A stretch of 64,000 bases of DNA from Cryptomeria japonica (taxonomy: Eukaryota > Streptophyta > Pinopsida > Cupressales > Cupressaceae), in contig NC_081413.1 in assembly GCF_030272615.1 (NCBI RefSeq), forward strand, positions 22,446,501 through 22,510,500. Reading direction: 5' to 3'. Below, one piece after another: positions 62,332 to 64,000 of the stretch. Position numbers and translations under genes: made by a program. How positions within the stretch are numbered: position 1 is the stretch's first letter; each line of letters begins with the position of its first letter. Under the pieces are notes generated by a model. That model saw only the letters and a program-made list of their open reading frames with translations. It had not been told where the DNA came from and ran no database searches.

Positions 62332-64000
62332 ATTTTTCTTTTGTAGCTCTGAGATTTTTTTTTTAGACACACCCATTTTATGTAGCCCTTACGATTCTTG
62401 CTTCGATGGGAGTTTGTATATGTTAGTTGACAATATTTTGTACCCTGAGACTTGATCATTATATATATACGAGATCTTGATTTGACTTCATTGTACTTGT
62501 GTCAATCGATTTAGGAAATGATTTTCTATATGCTTTATTCTATATATATACATATCTTTTAAGTATAGATGAATGAATGCAAATGAATATGGATGTTTGT
62601 TTTTGTTTCTTTTCATATGAAAATAAAATGGATGAAAATGAGTAATGAGTAGTGCAAATTTTTATTTAATTTTTTAATGCAATAAGATAAATGTAAATGA
62701 GTGATAATGAATGTATGAATCTATATAAAATGCTCATGTATGCATCTAACATCTCAATACACAAGTACTCGATTAGAGAAACAATGAAGAAAAGACCTCT
62801 TAGCTAAGAAATGATGAAGCTTCAAACTCTCATTCAAAAGATAAAGAGATCATTATTACCACACCGAAATCACTCTAAATTCAAAAAATGCAGAATGAAA
62901 TGCAAAATGAGATGCAACCTAAACCTAGTCACTGGATGTGAAATGCTTAAGTTTCATCACTGAACATTTTACAACCATAGCAGGAAGATTAGAGTTCCTT
63001 GTTGTTCATGTGCAATATTAATTATATCGTTCGCAATGACCCTTTTTTCATTCATATCCTTGGACAAATTTCCCAAGGACCTGGATTGCATGATAAAGAA
63101 ATTCCCTCAAAACAGACAAAGAAATGATGGGATCCTCCCTGTAGCATTCAAATAAGCGGACTCAAGGTATGTGTGGCGATTTCACCTTGATGTGAAGGCT
63201 CTTATCATAGACAACCAACTAATTTAGATGTTTATAGATCATCGGAATCATTCCTACAAGTAGAAAACAAAGAAAATATTCTGTCCCCAATCCTTGCTCC
63301 TCTTAGTCAAGATAGGCTTCCTCGAGTTACCCAAAGGGATAATAATTGAAAACCAATATAAAAGATAGCACACAAAGAAAATTTCATTCAAATCTCAAAC
63401 TATTTAGTGATTTTTTTTAGTAATGTTGTTTTCTTGTGTATTCAGTGATAAAACTCTTAAGTAGATAGGAGACAAATGGATGACTCAGAGTGGATGACTA
63501 GGTTTCACTGACATAAAGATGACTTGGTTGAGACTACTTACAACATGTAAATTTCTCTGTCAATTATCCTAAGACTAGAACATTGATCAGTTTCAATCCA
63601 TGAGAGTTCCAATGAACCGGGATGTCATAAAAGTGACTGAAATATGTACAAGCGAAAGGAAAGATGCATGAAAGTGGGAATGCCAATGTTGTGTTGATAG
63701 ATGGAGTGCTTGAGTACAAGAGGCACCCGTTTTCTAGGTTCTCACCTGCTTGGCAGAGATTCATTTTTTTTACCAAGGTGCCTGTTTACCAAGTTTTCAC
63801 CTAGGTATTTTTTCTCTTTTTCCTTTTTTTCTTTTTCTCTTTGTTTGGATTTCTTCAAGACTTTTTAGTCGTATAGGCTACTAGAGCAGAGAATATTTAG
63901 GTGAAGAATTTCTTCAGGTGGATGGTTTTATTGGTTCATGGAGCTTCTCTCCTTCTGATGTTAGGAGTTGATAGGTACCAGAGCCAAAGGCCATAGTAAT
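62332..64000. other. Downstream DNA without genes
   Basis: Probable 3' region of the PMD copy followed by AT-rich sequence. A T-rich and CT-rich tract is at 63808-63845. Small open frames have no recognisable content. Confidence 0.35.

Overview
The window looks like repeat-dominated nuclear DNA from a large plant genome. A gymnosperm or conifer is my inference, because of TGTTGG-type Copia LTRs, heavily decayed LTR retrotransposons, a plant-mobile-domain (PMD) relic, and almost no host genes. No bacterial, organellar or viral gene set is present. Nearly everything between 1 and 37.8 kb is mobile or satellite DNA. The only convincing host-type gene is a 3.7-kb coiled-coil gene at 39.3-43.0 kb.

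The main discovery is a family of large two-gene DNA transposons, seen in five copies. T1 (1-7740) is cut by the window edge. T2 (7741-12683) has an internal deletion and appears to be interrupted by T1. T3 (18829-29682) is complete, about 10.85 kb. T4 (32241-33292) is a small derivative and T5 (36150-36598) is a truncated end. Each full copy carries two convergent genes. One is an intronless transposase of about 970 residues, with candidate catalytic residues D560, D649 and E688/D690. The other is a six-exon accessory gene ('gene 2') of about 461 residues that I do not recognise. Between the genes lies a tandem array of about 359-bp units. The ends carry repeated ATCCGAT/ATCGGAT heptamers, a conserved hairpin and an AT-rich minisatellite. 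Gene 2 keeps exactly the same six exon lengths (1017/78/69/69/90/63 nt) in T1 and T3, which supports the gene model strongly. I measured only exon 1 and the outer limits in T2.

Layout: 1-12.7 kb is nested T1/T2. 12.7-17.0 kb is a decayed Copia gag-protease element with leader, primer-binding site and truncated LTR on the minus strand. 17.0-18.8, 30.2-31.9 and 33.3-35.9 kb are arrays of a roughly 21-bp palindromic satellite (GACACCATATGGTGTC / ACCCCTTAGG) that surround T3, T4 and T5. A (GA)n/(CT)n tract always sits between the satellite and the transposase-side end of the transposon. 36.6-37.8 kb is a second Copia leader plus LTR.

37.8-64 kb is more ordinary repeat-derived plant DNA. It holds the coiled-coil gene, a fossil Copia gag whose central part is duplicated on either side of a divergent gene-2 relative, LTR remnants, a long inverted-repeat foldback at 50.4-50.7 kb, a Ty3/Gypsy gag-protease fragment (minus strand, 55.6-57.8 kb) and a PMD pseudogene (plus strand, 59.9-62.3 kb). 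All transposon genes here carry nonsense codons, so none looks intact. T3 is the closest to functional.
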